A stretch of 22,212 nt of DNA from an uncultured Bacteroidia bacterium. Its GTDB lineage: Bacteria; Bacteroidota; Bacteroidia; Bacteroidales; UBA932. The position numbers were made by a program, and so were the translations under genes. The notes under the pieces are model-generated. The model did no database searches. It saw only the letters and a list, made by a program, of their open reading frames with translations, and was not told where the DNA came from. Below, piece after piece: positions 1-7,721 of the stretch (position 1 is its first letter; each line of letters begins with the position of its first letter). Where the stretch lies: positions 1 through 22,212 of the forward strand of contig CADBMK010000033.1 in NCBI GenBank assembly GCA_902795785.1, given 5' to 3'.

Positions 1-2312
1 ACGATGCCGGTGATGTTCTTGCCGATATCGTGGACGTCGCCCTTGACGGTGGCGTTGATGACAACAGGACGGCGCGATCCGCCGGCGTTGCCTTCGGAGT
101 CGCTGTCCATATATGGCTGAAGGATTTCTACGCAGTCCTTCATTATCTTGGCAGATTTGACAACCTGAGGCAGGAACATCTTTCCGGCGCCGAAGAGTTC
201 TCCCACCTTTTCCATTCCGGCCATAAGCGGTCCTTCTATGACCTTGACGGCCTTGCCGTATTTTTCAAGTGCTTCAAGGACGTCTTCCTTCAGGGTGGCG
301 GTTCCTCCTTTGACGAGCGCGTTCCTAAGGCGTGTCTCAACGTCTTCTACGGCCCCGTTTGAAGGCTTTGCTTCAGCCGGTTTTGCGTCCTGTGATGAGA
401 GCGCCTCCGCTATTTCCTGAGCCTTGGCGATGAGCCTTTCGGTGGCCTCCGGATCTGTGTTGAATATTACGTCCTCCACCTTCTTCAGAAGATCCGGCTC
501 CACATCGTCATAAACCTTCAGCATTGCAGGGTTGACAATGCCCATGTCAAGTCCTGCCTTAATAGCGTGATAAAGGAAGGCGGAATGCATGGCCTCTCGT
601 ACGGGGTTGTTGCCGCGGAATGCGAAACTGAGGTTGGAGATACCACCGGAAGTCCTTGCTCCCGGAAGGTTGGCCTTGATCCATCTTACGGCTTCAATGA
701 AGTCAATTGCATACAGGGCGTGCTCCTCGATGCCCGTTCCTATCGAGAGGACGTTAACGTCGAAGATGATGTCGCTTGGATCCATCCCCACATTTTCTGT
801 GAGGAGCCTGTATGCCCTTGAGCATATCTCAATTTTCCTGTCGTATGTGGTGGCCTGACCGGTTTCATCGAAGGCCATCACAACGACGGCCGCTCCCAGC
901 ATCTTGATTGTCCTTGCTTTTTCCAGGAAGAGTTCCTCTCCTTCCTTGAGGCTTATGGAATTGACGATGCACTTGCCCTGGGCGTTCTTAAGCCCGACAA
1001 GAATCGTGTCCCAGTGGGATGAGTCTATCATCAGGGCGGCCTTGGCTACCGCCGGGTCGTTCATTACTGTGCGCACGAACTTCTCCATCTCGACCTTGCT
1101 GTCGAGCATGGCGTCGTCCATGTTGATGTCTATGACGGAGGCTCCGTTTTCAATCTGGTCTGCGGCGATTCTCAGTGCAGTGTCGTAGTCTCCGGCGGCG
1201 ATGAGTTTCGCGAACTTGCGCGATCCCGCCACGTTTGTCCTTTCTCCGATGTTGACGAAGTTGCTGATTGACCTGTCAATCTTCACCGCTTCCAGTCCGC
1301 TCACGCGAAGTGGACGGATTCCCGCCTCGGTGTCCACGGTCTTGCCCAGAGGCCTTGGCTTAAGTCCCTTCACTGCATCGGCAACGGCCTTGATGTGTGC
1401 CGGAGTGGTACCGCAGCATCCTCCGACTATGTTGACCAGGCCCAGGGCGGCCATTTTCCTGACGGAAGCGGCCATCTGCTGAGGAGTCTCGTCGTACTGG
1501 CCCATTTCGTTTGGCAGGCCTGCGTTCGGATGACAGCTGACAGGAACCTCGCAGAAGTCCGACACTTCCTTTATCATAGGAATGAGGTCTTCCGCGCCGA
1601 GTGAGCAGTTGACTCCGAAAGATTCCAGAGAGCCGCTCTGCCTGTAATGCCTTATGGAATTGTAGAAGGCTTCCAGCGTCTGCCCTGTGAGGGTTCTGCC
1701 GCTTCTGTCGTTAGGGGAGGCGGAAACCATTACCGGGAAGCCTGGCGCCACTTTTTCAATGGCGTAAAGGGCTGCCTTGGTGTTCAGTGCGTCGAAAGCC
1801 GTTTCTATAAGAAGGATGTCAGCGCCTCCGTCAACCAGGCCTTTGACCTGCTCGCTGAAAGCGTCGACCATATCGTCGAAACTGTATATCCTGTATGAAG
1901 GGTCGTTGATGTCAGGCGCCAGCGTAAGGGACTTTGAAGTAGGTCCTATGGAGCCTGCAACGAGTATTTTCCTTCCTGAAGCATCTGCCTGCGCGCGGGC
2001 GATACCGGCTCCGCATCGTGCCATCTCGTAAGCGATGTCCTCGCATCCGTATTCCTTCTGTGAGATGCGGCTGGCACTGAAGGTGTTCGTGGTAATTATG
2101 TCGGCGCCCGCCTCTATGTATTTCCTGCAAATATCTGCTATGACGTCAGGACGGGTGATGTTCAGACATTCGTTGTTTCCCTTCAATTCTTTCTCTCTGG
2201 ACAAAAGGAACTTGTCGGAGCCCCGGAAATCCTTTTCCATCAGGCCGTAGCCCTGGATCATCGTGCCCTGACCTCCGTCCAGAATCCATATTCTATCCGA
2301 ATTGAAAAACAT
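1..2312 (-). CDS. metH: Cobalamin-dependent methionine synthase, N-terminal 770 residues (C-terminus beyond window)
   Basis: Catalyses methyl transfer from 5-methyltetrahydrofolate via cobalamin to homocysteine, giving methionine in the cytosol. Reading from ATG at 2312, residues 1-330 form the homocysteine-binding barrel with the zinc ligands Cys236 (GVNC) and Cys299/Cys300 (GGCCGTTP). Residues about 350-610 form the pterin-binding barrel (NIGERTNVAGS, DINMDDAMLD, SNLSFAFRGNN). Residues about 665-735 form the helical cap over cobalamin. The Rossmann B12 domain begins with DVHDIGKN, where His761 is the expected lower axial cobalt ligand. The frame is open to base 1, so the rest of the B12 domain and the reactivation domain lie outside. 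Family members are about 1,200 residues long, so roughly the last third is missing only because of the window edge. The leader has no Shine-Dalgarno sequence. No cobalamin or SAM riboswitch is recognisable in the 146 bases upstream. Confidence 0.97.
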   Translation of the reverse strand, partial: MFFNSDRIWILDGGQGTMIQGYGLMEKDFRGSDKFLLSREKELKGNNECLNITRPDVIADICRKYIEAGADIITTNTFSASRISQKEYGCEDIAYEMARCGAGIARAQADASGRKILVAGSIGPTSKSLTLAPDINDPSYRIYSFDDMVDAFSEQVKGLVDGGADILLIETAFDALNTKAALYAIEKVAPGFPVMVSASPNDRSGRTLTGQTLEAFYNSIRHYRQSGSLESFGVNCSLGAEDLIPMIKEVSDFCEVPVSCHPNAGLPNEMGQYDETPQQMAASVRKMAALGLVNIVGGCCGTTPAHIKAVADAVKGLKPRPLGKTVDTEAGIRPLRVSGLEAVKIDRSISNFVNIGERTNVAGSRKFAKLIAAGDYDTALRIAADQIENGASVIDINMDDAMLDSKVEMEKFVRTVMNDPAVAKAALMIDSSHWDTILVGLKNAQGKCIVNSISLKEGEELFLEKARTIKMLGAAVVVMAFDETGQATTYDRKIEICSRAYRLLTENVGMDPSDIIFDVNVLSIGTGIEEHALYAIDFIEAVRWIKANLPGARTSGGISNLSFAFRGNNPVREAMHSAFLYHAIKAGLDMGIVNPAMLKVYDDVEPDLLKKVEDVIFNTDPEATERLIAKAQEIAEALSSQDAKPAEAKPSNGAVEDVETRLRNALVKGGTATLKEDVLEALEKYGKAVKVIEGPLMAGMEKVGELFGAGKMFLPQVVKSAKIMKDCVEILQPYMDSDSEGNAGGSRRPVVINATVKGDVHDIGKNITGI

Positions 2313-2344
2313 TCAGCAAATTTGTTATATCTTTACTAAACTAA

Positions 2345-2421
2345 CCTTTATAAATATCAAAGATAACCATTATTTATACTTCTTAAAAATATTGGAAGAA
2401 ATATCTATGATTTTATAAAGG
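2345..2421. repeat. 10-bp inverted repeat in the metH/lipoprotein divergent region
   Basis: CCTTTATAAA at 2345-2354 is repeated as its exact reverse complement TTTATAAAGG at 2412-2421, with 57 bases between. The core TTTATAAA is itself palindromic. The pair brackets the candidate metH -7 element and lies between two divergent start codons, so it could be a two-site operator. The region is very AT-rich, so chance is a real alternative. The remainder of 2313-2458 holds nothing else I recognise. Confidence 0.35.
2358..2365 (-). promoter_or_regulatory. Candidate -7 element for metH
   Basis: Read on the minus strand this is TATCTTTG, an exact match to the Bacteroidota -7 consensus TAnnTTTG. It lies 46 bases upstream of the metH ATG, so the leader would be about 40 nt. 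No good TTTG at the expected -33 position is visible, so the call rests on one half of the promoter. Confidence 0.4.
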
Positions 2422-2458
2422 GGTAGAATAAAATAATAGAACATTCAGCGTTTTTGCG

Positions 2459-3319
2459 ATGAAAAAGACAATCATTCTCCTTGCTGTCAGCATAACGGCT
2501 ATCCTTGCAACCGGATGCCGGAACAGCAATAAGGGCTTTTTAATTGATTCCGTCAAGTGGGAAACGGTTACATACGAGGACAATGTAATGCCTTCTGATA
2601 CGTCGTATGGAACCATGTCCATAAGATTTGACGTGGATTTCCCTGTCAGCGGTCTGTCAAAGAATTCAATGGCACTTCTCACCAGTGAAATCATCGCATT
2701 CTGCATAGACGAGACCCTTACCGACATGGAACCTGACCGTGCAATGAACGTTGCGGCTGATTCACTGAAGAAAGATTATCTGGAAACCGCCGAGGATATG
2801 ATCGCTTCCGGCGTCCTTCACGAGAATATGCTCAGATGGAGTTATGAGGTCAACGCCTCTCAGCTCCGTGTGACGGGAAATATCCTCACTTATTTCGCCT
2901 ATATAAGCAGCTATTCAGGAGGAGCCCATGGCATTTACAGTGACCTGTATTTAAATGTGGACTTGAAGACGGGACAGGCCCTGAGCCTTTCCAACATTTT
3001 TGTGGATCCTTCTTCGGAGAAACTCTCATCCATTATTACGGCAAAGGCGGTCAAGGATGAGCGTACATTCGATGATCTGAGCATAACAGGGAATGCTAAG
3101 GTGGCCCCAAGTTCACAGTTCGAGATTACGAATGACGGTGTTATCTTCTACTATGAGCCTTATCAGATAGGAAGTTATGCCGCAGGTGTTATTGATATCA
3201 AGTTCAATTACGATGAACTGAAGGGTTTTATCAATCCGGATTTCTTTGAAAAGTACAATATCATTGCGGCAGATCCGAATTCGACTCCGGATGCGGTATC
3301 GAGTTCGTTTGTAAAGTAA
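2459..3319 (+). CDS. Predicted lipoprotein with DUF4163/DUF3298 (RsiV-like) domains
   Basis: A 286-residue exported protein. Residues 1-20 are a lipoprotein signal peptide: positively charged start, hydrophobic core and ILATGC, with Cys20 as the likely lipidated residue. The mature part has the two-part layout of the DUF4163 plus DUF3298 family found in RsiV-type anti-sigma factor ectodomains and PdaC-like proteins. A middle segment includes SSYSGGAHGIYSD (about residues 150-162), and the C-terminal segment includes FYYEPYQIGSYAAG (about residues 224-237), the most recognisable DUF3298 signature. There is no cytoplasmic anti-sigma domain and no sigma-factor gene beside it, so an anti-sigma role is not supported. 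A cell-envelope ligand-binding role is possible but unproven. It is divergent from metH and convergent with the HAD lipoprotein gene 9 bases away. The precise substrate is unknown. Confidence 0.85.
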   Translation: MKKTIILLAVSITAILATGCRNSNKGFLIDSVKWETVTYEDNVMPSDTSYGTMSIRFDVDFPVSGLSKNSMALLTSEIIAFCIDETLTDMEPDRAMNVAADSLKKDYLETAEDMIASGVLHENMLRWSYEVNASQLRVTGNILTYFAYISSYSGGAHGIYSDLYLNVDLKTGQALSLSNIFVDPSSEKLSSIITAKAVKDERTFDDLSITGNAKVAPSSQFEITNDGVIFYYEPYQIGSYAAGVIDIKFNYDELKGFINPDFFEKYNIIAADPNSTPDAVSSSFVK

Positions 3320-3328
3320 TAACAGGCC

Positions 3329-4444
3329 TTATCTGTCCCAGACCTGGTGGACGTATGTCCTGTTGCCCCGTTTAGGATGACTTCTGGAACAGTCGTCATG
3401 TCCATTTTCAGTAACGAGTACCAGCTGCGTTTTCTCAAGGAACGTCAGCATGTCCTGGTCACTGGGGCAGTAGCCTGCTATGATCACGGGTTCCCTGTTG
3501 CCATACTGTGGCATGATGTTCTTTTTGATTATAAGCGGTTTTCCCAATCCGACCGGCTGGATGTAATCCTTGTCGGCATCGATCCTTGTTCCGTAGACGT
3601 TTTCGGGGGCAATGTTGAATCCGTACTCCGGATTGCAGGCAATGCTTTCAACCATCTCTTCCGGAGAAGATGAGATGACGTAGATGTCAAACCCTTTTTT
3701 CCTTAATCTCTTCATCAGGGAAACCATTTCAGGAATGACCTTTATGCCTTCACGATAGTGTGTTTTTACAATTCCGCAGTGTCCGGAGAAATGAGACTGA
3801 AGGCTGACCGTGTGTATGTCTCCAAGGCTTATCAGATATTGGACTGCCGTTTTGGAAAGAACGTCGGCTTCATATCTGTTCATTCCTTTAAGGGCGTTCA
3901 GGTGCCATCGGCAGCATTTCTCGTATGAGAATTTTTTTGAAATCCCTTTGGAAAGGGCAATCATCTTGGCGCAGAAGTCCTGATATTCATTGGTACTGAG
4001 AATGTCTTTGAATCGTAAGCCGCTGGTTCCGTAGTATGAGGCTGCGATATAATTCTCGTAGAGGTAAGAGTAGTCATCCGATACGTCATCAATCAGCATG
4101 CCTATCGTTATGGATTCTTTGTGAATGATCATGTCAAGGTTAGGTATGCCTTCGCTTAGGACTGAGTGGATTTGCTCTGGCGTGAACTTGAATTTCAGGT
4201 TCATTACCTGATAGCGGAAGAGTGATTTTACAAGGTCCCCGATAACCATGGTGTTGTCAAGGTCGAAGATGGCATATGGTTTTTCGTCTATATTGTACTC
4301 CGGCCTGTCTGATGAATTTTCGTCGATGACAGAACATAGTTTGCCATAGGTCACGCCTTCCCATTTCCCCTGAGGGAAATTATTATTCTGGCAGGATGCC
4401 GCTAAAATAACGGTGCATGCAATTAATGTGGCTTTGATTTTCAT
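3329..4444 (-). CDS. HAD-superfamily phosphatase, predicted lipoprotein, phosphorylcholine-phosphatase-like
   Basis: A 371-residue HAD hydrolase exported to the envelope. I start at the ATG at 4444, not the upstream in-frame ATG at 4486. Only from 4444 does the protein begin with a lipoprotein signal (MKIKATLIACTVILAASC, lipid Cys18); the earlier start would add 14 charged residues. HAD motif I is AIFDLDNTMV, with nucleophile Asp61 and acid Asp63. Motif II is VISSSPEEM (serines), and a conserved lysine region is GLGKPLIIKK. Motif IV is atypical: AGYCPSDQDML has Tyr where the first metal-binding Asp of GDSxxD usually stands. The overall layout resembles secreted phosphorylcholine phosphatases (PF12710 type), which release phosphate from small organic phosphates, but the substrate here is inferred only. 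It is divergent from xseA and converges on the DUF3298 lipoprotein gene with no visible terminator. Confidence 0.85.
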   Translation of the reverse strand: MKIKATLIACTVILAASCQNNNFPQGKWEGVTYGKLCSVIDENSSDRPEYNIDEKPYAIFDLDNTMVIGDLVKSLFRYQVMNLKFKFTPEQIHSVLSEGIPNLDMIIHKESITIGMLIDDVSDDYSYLYENYIAASYYGTSGLRFKDILSTNEYQDFCAKMIALSKGISKKFSYEKCCRWHLNALKGMNRYEADVLSKTAVQYLISLGDIHTVSLQSHFSGHCGIVKTHYREGIKVIPEMVSLMKRLRKKGFDIYVISSSPEEMVESIACNPEYGFNIAPENVYGTRIDADKDYIQPVGLGKPLIIKKNIMPQYGNREPVIIAGYCPSDQDMLTFLEKTQLVLVTENGHDDCSRSHPKRGNRTYVHQVWDR

Positions 4445-4462
4445 AACATGTGCATAATGGCG

Positions 4463-4498
4463 TTTATAAAGATAAGAATATTTCATTAACTTTATAAA
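4463..4498. promoter_or_regulatory. Weak mirrored promoter pair between the HAD gene and xseA
   Basis: On the plus strand TTTA (4463-4466), a 20-base spacer and TAACTTTA (4487-4494) sit 15 bases before xseA. On the minus strand TTTA (4498-4495), a 20-base spacer and TATCTTTA (4474-4467) sit 22 bases before the HAD start. Both differ from TTTG-N20-TAnnTTTG only by A in place of the final G of each element. The spacing is right but both elements are off-consensus, so this is tentative. Confidence 0.3.
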
Positions 4499-4509
4499 AA
4501 GTACGGTTT

Positions 4510-5709
4510 ATGGTAATCGCAGATAAAATTGATGCAAACAACGGTGGCATCCATTATGTCGAATTATCAGATCTTCAAAACCAGATACGTCAGAAGATAG
4601 GATATGTACAGCAGTGGGTGCGTGTGGAGATTGAGGCATACAGGGAGGTTAGAGGGCACCATTACTTCAGTCTTATCGAAAAGGAAAGCGGCGGTGGAAT
4701 AGCTGCGCGCGCAAATGGAACGGTCTGGGCTTCCAGCGCCGGTATCATTGAAAAGTTCACCAGGGAAACCGGGGTGGAAATCAAACCGGGAATCACTTTG
4801 GTTATGAGGGTGAGCGTAACTTATCACCCTGTCTACGGGCTATCGCTGAACATCTCGGCCATTGATTCCAGCTTCTCTATCGGACAGAGGGAACTTGAAA
4901 AAAGGGAGACTGTCCGCCGCCTCACCGAAGAGAATCTCATTGAAGCCCAGAAGGGCCTTCTCCTTCCGTATCTTCCATTGAGGATTGCTGTGGTGTCTTC
5001 GGATACGGCGGCAGGATACGGAGATTTTGTCAATCAACTGGCAAACAACGAATATGGGTACAGGTTCAACCTTACCCTCTACAAGGCCTTGATGCAGGGG
5101 GAGAATGCTCCTGAATCCATAATCTCGGCCCTGAAGAGCATCGAGTATTCCAACTTCGACCTTGTGGTCATCCTTCGAGGCGGAGGTGCAGATGCCGACA
5201 TGTTCTGTTTTGATGACTATGCTTTATGCCGCGCCATAGCCCTGTGTCCGTCTCCGATTGTTACGGCCATAGGTCACGAGAGGGATTATCATATAGCCGA
5301 TATGGTGGCCAACAGTTATGTGAAGACGCCGACGGCTCTGGCTCAGTATCTTATCGACTGGGTTGCCAGGGTTGAACAGGAGATGATGGACGCCCTGGCC
5401 GCTGTGTCAAGGCAGATATCCCAGCGCCTTATCTCTATGGACAACGAGGTGTCAAGATGCAGGACGAATGTCCAGTTCGCCCTTAATTCCGCCATTCACG
5501 CCCTTGACAGTTCCGTGGCCCTTCTGGAAGCCAGAATCAAGGCTGCGGATCCAAGGAGTATTCTCGGCCAGGGTTATGTGCTGGCGGTTGATGCAAAAGG
5601 CAATATCCTTAAGAACGTACATTCCAAGAAGAAGGGGGATGAGTTTAACCTCCGTTTCAGTGACGGTGTGTGGTATTGCGAAGTTGAAGATGTGAAAGAA
5701 AATAATTAA
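4510..5709 (+). CDS. xseA: Exodeoxyribonuclease VII large (catalytic) subunit
   Basis: With XseB it forms exonuclease VII, which degrades single-stranded DNA from both ends in the cytosol during repair and recombination. The 399 residues contain an N-terminal OB-fold for nucleic acid binding (about 15-105). A catalytic domain follows, with LRGGGADADMF (Gly224-226) and AIGHERDYHIADMVA (His256, Asp259), then KTPTALAQYL. A long charged helical region (about 275-345) is where XseB normally binds, and a C-terminal strand region contains ILGQGYVLAVD. The length is normal for the family. The ATG at 4510 places the OB fold close to the N-terminus and has no Shine-Dalgarno sequence. It is the first gene of a six-gene same-strand run, and xseB follows after 8 bases. 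Confidence 0.97.
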   Translation: MVIADKIDANNGGIHYVELSDLQNQIRQKIGYVQQWVRVEIEAYREVRGHHYFSLIEKESGGGIAARANGTVWASSAGIIEKFTRETGVEIKPGITLVMRVSVTYHPVYGLSLNISAIDSSFSIGQRELEKRETVRRLTEENLIEAQKGLLLPYLPLRIAVVSSDTAAGYGDFVNQLANNEYGYRFNLTLYKALMQGENAPESIISALKSIEYSNFDLVVILRGGGADADMFCFDDYALCRAIALCPSPIVTAIGHERDYHIADMVANSYVKTPTALAQYLIDWVARVEQEMMDALAAVSRQISQRLISMDNEVSRCRTNVQFALNSAIHALDSSVALLEARIKAADPRSILGQGYVLAVDAKGNILKNVHSKKKGDEFNLRFSDGVWYCEVEDVKENN

Positions 5710-5717
5710 AGACGTTT

Positions 5718-5906
5718 ATGACCAACAAGGAATATATGGAAAACGTGGCCCGTCTCAAAGAGATCGAGGCCGTTGTGAAGAATCCCGAATTCAGTCTGGA
5801 TAAGATTGACGAGCTTATTGAAGAGACAAAAAAACTCGTTAAGGAGTGCTATGATTATACCAGGACTTTGAAGGAAAAGGTAGATTCTTTGAATGACATC
5901 CAATAA
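5718..5906 (+). CDS. xseB: Exodeoxyribonuclease VII small subunit
   Basis: A 62-residue helical protein that binds the long helix of XseA and is required for a functional exonuclease VII holoenzyme. It has the usual XseB pattern: YMENVARLKEIEAVV as a first helix, an NPEFSLDKID connector, then a second amphipathic helix ending in TRTLKEKVDSL. Length matches the family (60-80 residues). Its position 8 bases after xseA is the usual partner arrangement. Its last 14 bases overlap the start of the DNA polymerase gene, which suggests translational coupling. Confidence 0.93.
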   Translation: MTNKEYMENVARLKEIEAVVKNPEFSLDKIDELIEETKKLVKECYDYTRTLKEKVDSLNDIQ

Positions 5907-7305
5907 GGACAGGACATATCTGGCTATCGACCTGAAGTCGTTCTTTGCTTCCGTTGAGTGTGTGGAGCGCGGACTGGACCCCCTTACCACCAACCTGGTG
6001 GTGGCGGATCCGACCCGTACGGACAAGACTATCTGTCTTGCCGTATCGCCGTCGCTGAAGTCATACGGACTGGCGGGCAGGGCTCGTCTTTTTGAGGTTA
6101 ACAGGAAAGTGTCCGAGGTCAATTCCCTGAGAAGGAGAAATGCGCCCCGGCGGGTATTCCGTGGCAAGTCCTTCAATAATACAGCCCTTCTTTCTGACCC
6201 GTCACTTGAATTGGATTTCATAGTGGCGCCTCCTCAGATGTCGCATTATATGAAGGTCAGCGGACAGGTCTATGCCACTTATCTGAAATATGTGGCCCCG
6301 GAAGACATGCACGTCTATTCGGTGGACGAGGTCTTCATCGACGTTACGGATTATCTCGGGACTTATGGATGCACGGCTCACGAACTCGCCATCCGTATGA
6401 TAAGGGATGTACTTGCTACGACTGGAATTACCGCTACGGCTGGCATAGGTACCAATATGTACCTGGCAAAGGTTGCGATGGATATAGAGGCCAAGCACCT
6501 CAAGGCCGATGCCGACGGGGTGAGAATAGCGGAATTTGATGAAATATCCTATAGGAAAAGTCTCTGGAACCATACCCCCCTGACGGATTTCTGGAGGGTG
6601 GGAAAAGGAATCGCTGCCAGACTGAACGCCGTGGGAATCAATACTATGGGCGATCTTGCCCAGGCCTCGCTCAAACCGCAGTGGGAAGCCTACCTTTACA
6701 AGCAGTTTGGCGTCAACGCTGAATTGCTGATAGACCATGCCTGGGGCTGGGAACCCTGTACTATCAGTCAGGTAAAAATGTACCGTCCCGAGACCAACAG
6801 CAAGGGAAACGGTCAGGTCCTTCAGCGTCCTTATCCGTTTGACCAGGGAAGGGTAGTTGCCCTGGAAATGGCGGACAACCTGTCTCTGGACCTCGTCTCA
6901 AGGGGATTGATTACCAATCAGGTCAGTCTCTGGGTCAATTATGATTCCATATCAGGAGGAGGCTTTGCCCACGCTTCTGCCTCCCTGGGAGATCCGACTT
7001 CTTCAACCGAAGCCATCACCTCGGCTGTCGGGAAACTCTATGACCGGATTGTGGACAGGAAACTGTTTCTTAGAAGGCTTAACGTCACTGCCTGCGATGT
7101 TGTCAGGGAGAAGGGCTGCGTGGAAGAACCGACCCTGGACCTGTTCGGGGAAAGGGATTCTTCACTGAAGGAGAGGAAGCGGCAGGAAGCAATTCTTTCA
7201 ATTAAACGAAAGTTTGGCAAGAATGCCATCCTCAAGGGACGAGATTTTGAGGAAGGCGCTACTACAAGGGAAAGAAACAATCAGATAGGAGGGCACAAGG
7301 CATGA
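5893..7305 (+). CDS. Y-family translesion DNA polymerase, UvrX/YqjW (UmuC-like) clade
   Basis: A 470-residue error-prone polymerase expected to copy past DNA lesions. The palm begins YLAIDLKSFFASVECVE (metal ligand Asp13) and carries the catalytic SVDEVFIDVTDYL (Asp145, Glu146). TAGIGTNMYLAKVAMD and the helix-hairpin-helix thumb WRVGKGIAARLNAVGINTMG follow. The little-finger domain starts near residue 310 (GQVLQRPYPFD). A characteristic insertion after the first strand (RARLFEVNRKVSEVN) and the C-terminal FEEGATT...NQIGGHKA tail are, from my knowledge of the family, hallmarks of the UvrX/YqjW-type enzymes common in Clostridia and Bacilli, not DinB. The terminal LDLFGE resembles a beta-clamp binding motif (QLxLF-like). 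It overlaps xseB by 14 bases and shares an ATGA stop/start with the YolD-like gene. No ImuA or UmuD homologue is adjacent, and the last enzyme-specific details are inference. Confidence 0.94.
   Translation: MTSNKDRTYLAIDLKSFFASVECVERGLDPLTTNLVVADPTRTDKTICLAVSPSLKSYGLAGRARLFEVNRKVSEVNSLRRRNAPRRVFRGKSFNNTALLSDPSLELDFIVAPPQMSHYMKVSGQVYATYLKYVAPEDMHVYSVDEVFIDVTDYLGTYGCTAHELAIRMIRDVLATTGITATAGIGTNMYLAKVAMDIEAKHLKADADGVRIAEFDEISYRKSLWNHTPLTDFWRVGKGIAARLNAVGINTMGDLAQASLKPQWEAYLYKQFGVNAELLIDHAWGWEPCTISQVKMYRPETNSKGNGQVLQRPYPFDQGRVVALEMADNLSLDLVSRGLITNQVSLWVNYDSISGGGFAHASASLGDPTSSTEAITSAVGKLYDRIVDRKLFLRRLNVTACDVVREKGCVEEPTLDLFGERDSSLKERKRQEAILSIKRKFGKNAILKGRDFEEGATTRERNNQIGGHKA
7287..7293 (+). promoter_or_regulatory. 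Strong Shine-Dalgarno sequence for the YolD-like gene
   Basis: AGGAGGG ends 8 bases before the ATG at 7302, an ideal Shine-Dalgarno match and spacing. It lies inside the polymerase gene, just before the ATGA overlap. The other gene starts in this window have AT-rich leaders without such a sequence, so this site stands out. Confidence 0.65.
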
Positions 7306-7709
7306 GTGATGATAAATACAAGGATATCCTATATATGGAGCATCCAACCTCACGCCTGCATCCCCGGATGTCTATGCTGAGCCGTGCTTCTCAGTTTGCA
7401 CCATTTGCCGCCCTGAGCGGATATGATGATGTCATCTCGGAAACGGGCCGTCTTACTGACGGCAGGGTGGAATACTCTGCGGACGCCCTGGCGGAACTGG
7501 ATGAAAGTCTCCGAGAGATATCGGAGCGCCTGGATTTGCATCCAAGGATAAATGTAGTTTACTTTGTACCCGATATGAAAAAGAACGGCGGAAAGTATGT
7601 GGAGTACGCCGGAGAGGTCAAGGAAATAGATGCGGTTTACCGCAGGCTTGTATTTATGGACAAGACGGAGATTCCCCTTGACGTTATCGTTAATATATCA
7701 TTGGAATAA
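7302..7709 (+). CDS. YolD-like protein
   Basis: A 135-residue protein of the YolD-like family (PF08863), a small family typically encoded next to UvrX/YqjW polymerases in Gram-positive bacteria and proposed to be a UmuD-like partner. The recognisable part is the N-terminal half: HPTSRLHPRMSMLSRASQFA, then PFAALSGYDDVISETGRLT (about residues 13-53). A predicted helical segment with many acidic residues follows, and then a beta-rich C-terminal half (YVEYAGEVKEIDAVYRRLVF). The family signature MSMxxRAxQFAPFAALxGYD is fully present. The start codon overlaps the polymerase stop as ATGA and has a strong Shine-Dalgarno sequence, so the two are almost certainly co-translated. No catalytic residues are known for the family. 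The mechanistic role as polymerase partner is inference from gene pairing. Confidence 0.88.
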   Translation: MSDDKYKDILYMEHPTSRLHPRMSMLSRASQFAPFAALSGYDDVISETGRLTDGRVEYSADALAELDESLREISERLDLHPRINVVYFVPDMKKNGGKYVEYAGEVKEIDAVYRRLVFMDKTEIPLDVIVNISLE

Positions 7710-7721
7710 ATATTTTTAATC

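Noticed and set aside
2313..2458. Cobalamin or SAM riboswitch upstream of metH
   Set aside because: Only 146 AT-rich bases are available and no conserved riboswitch core or stacked helices are visible.
4445..4486. Earlier in-frame start for the HAD lipoprotein
   Set aside because: It would place 14 mostly polar and charged residues before an otherwise ideal lipoprotein signal peptide and overlaps the promoter region.
5985..6003. A short hairpin (CCACCA / TGGTGG) near the start of the polymerase gene
   Set aside because: It falls in codons for the conserved family stretch TTNLVVA, has a 6-bp stem and a 3-base loop, and no T run follows, so it is likely a coding coincidence.
5706..6738. Two minus-strand frames of 171 and 178 codons opposite xseB and the Y-family polymerase
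   Set aside because: They are antisense to genes with clear catalytic motifs and show no family signature.
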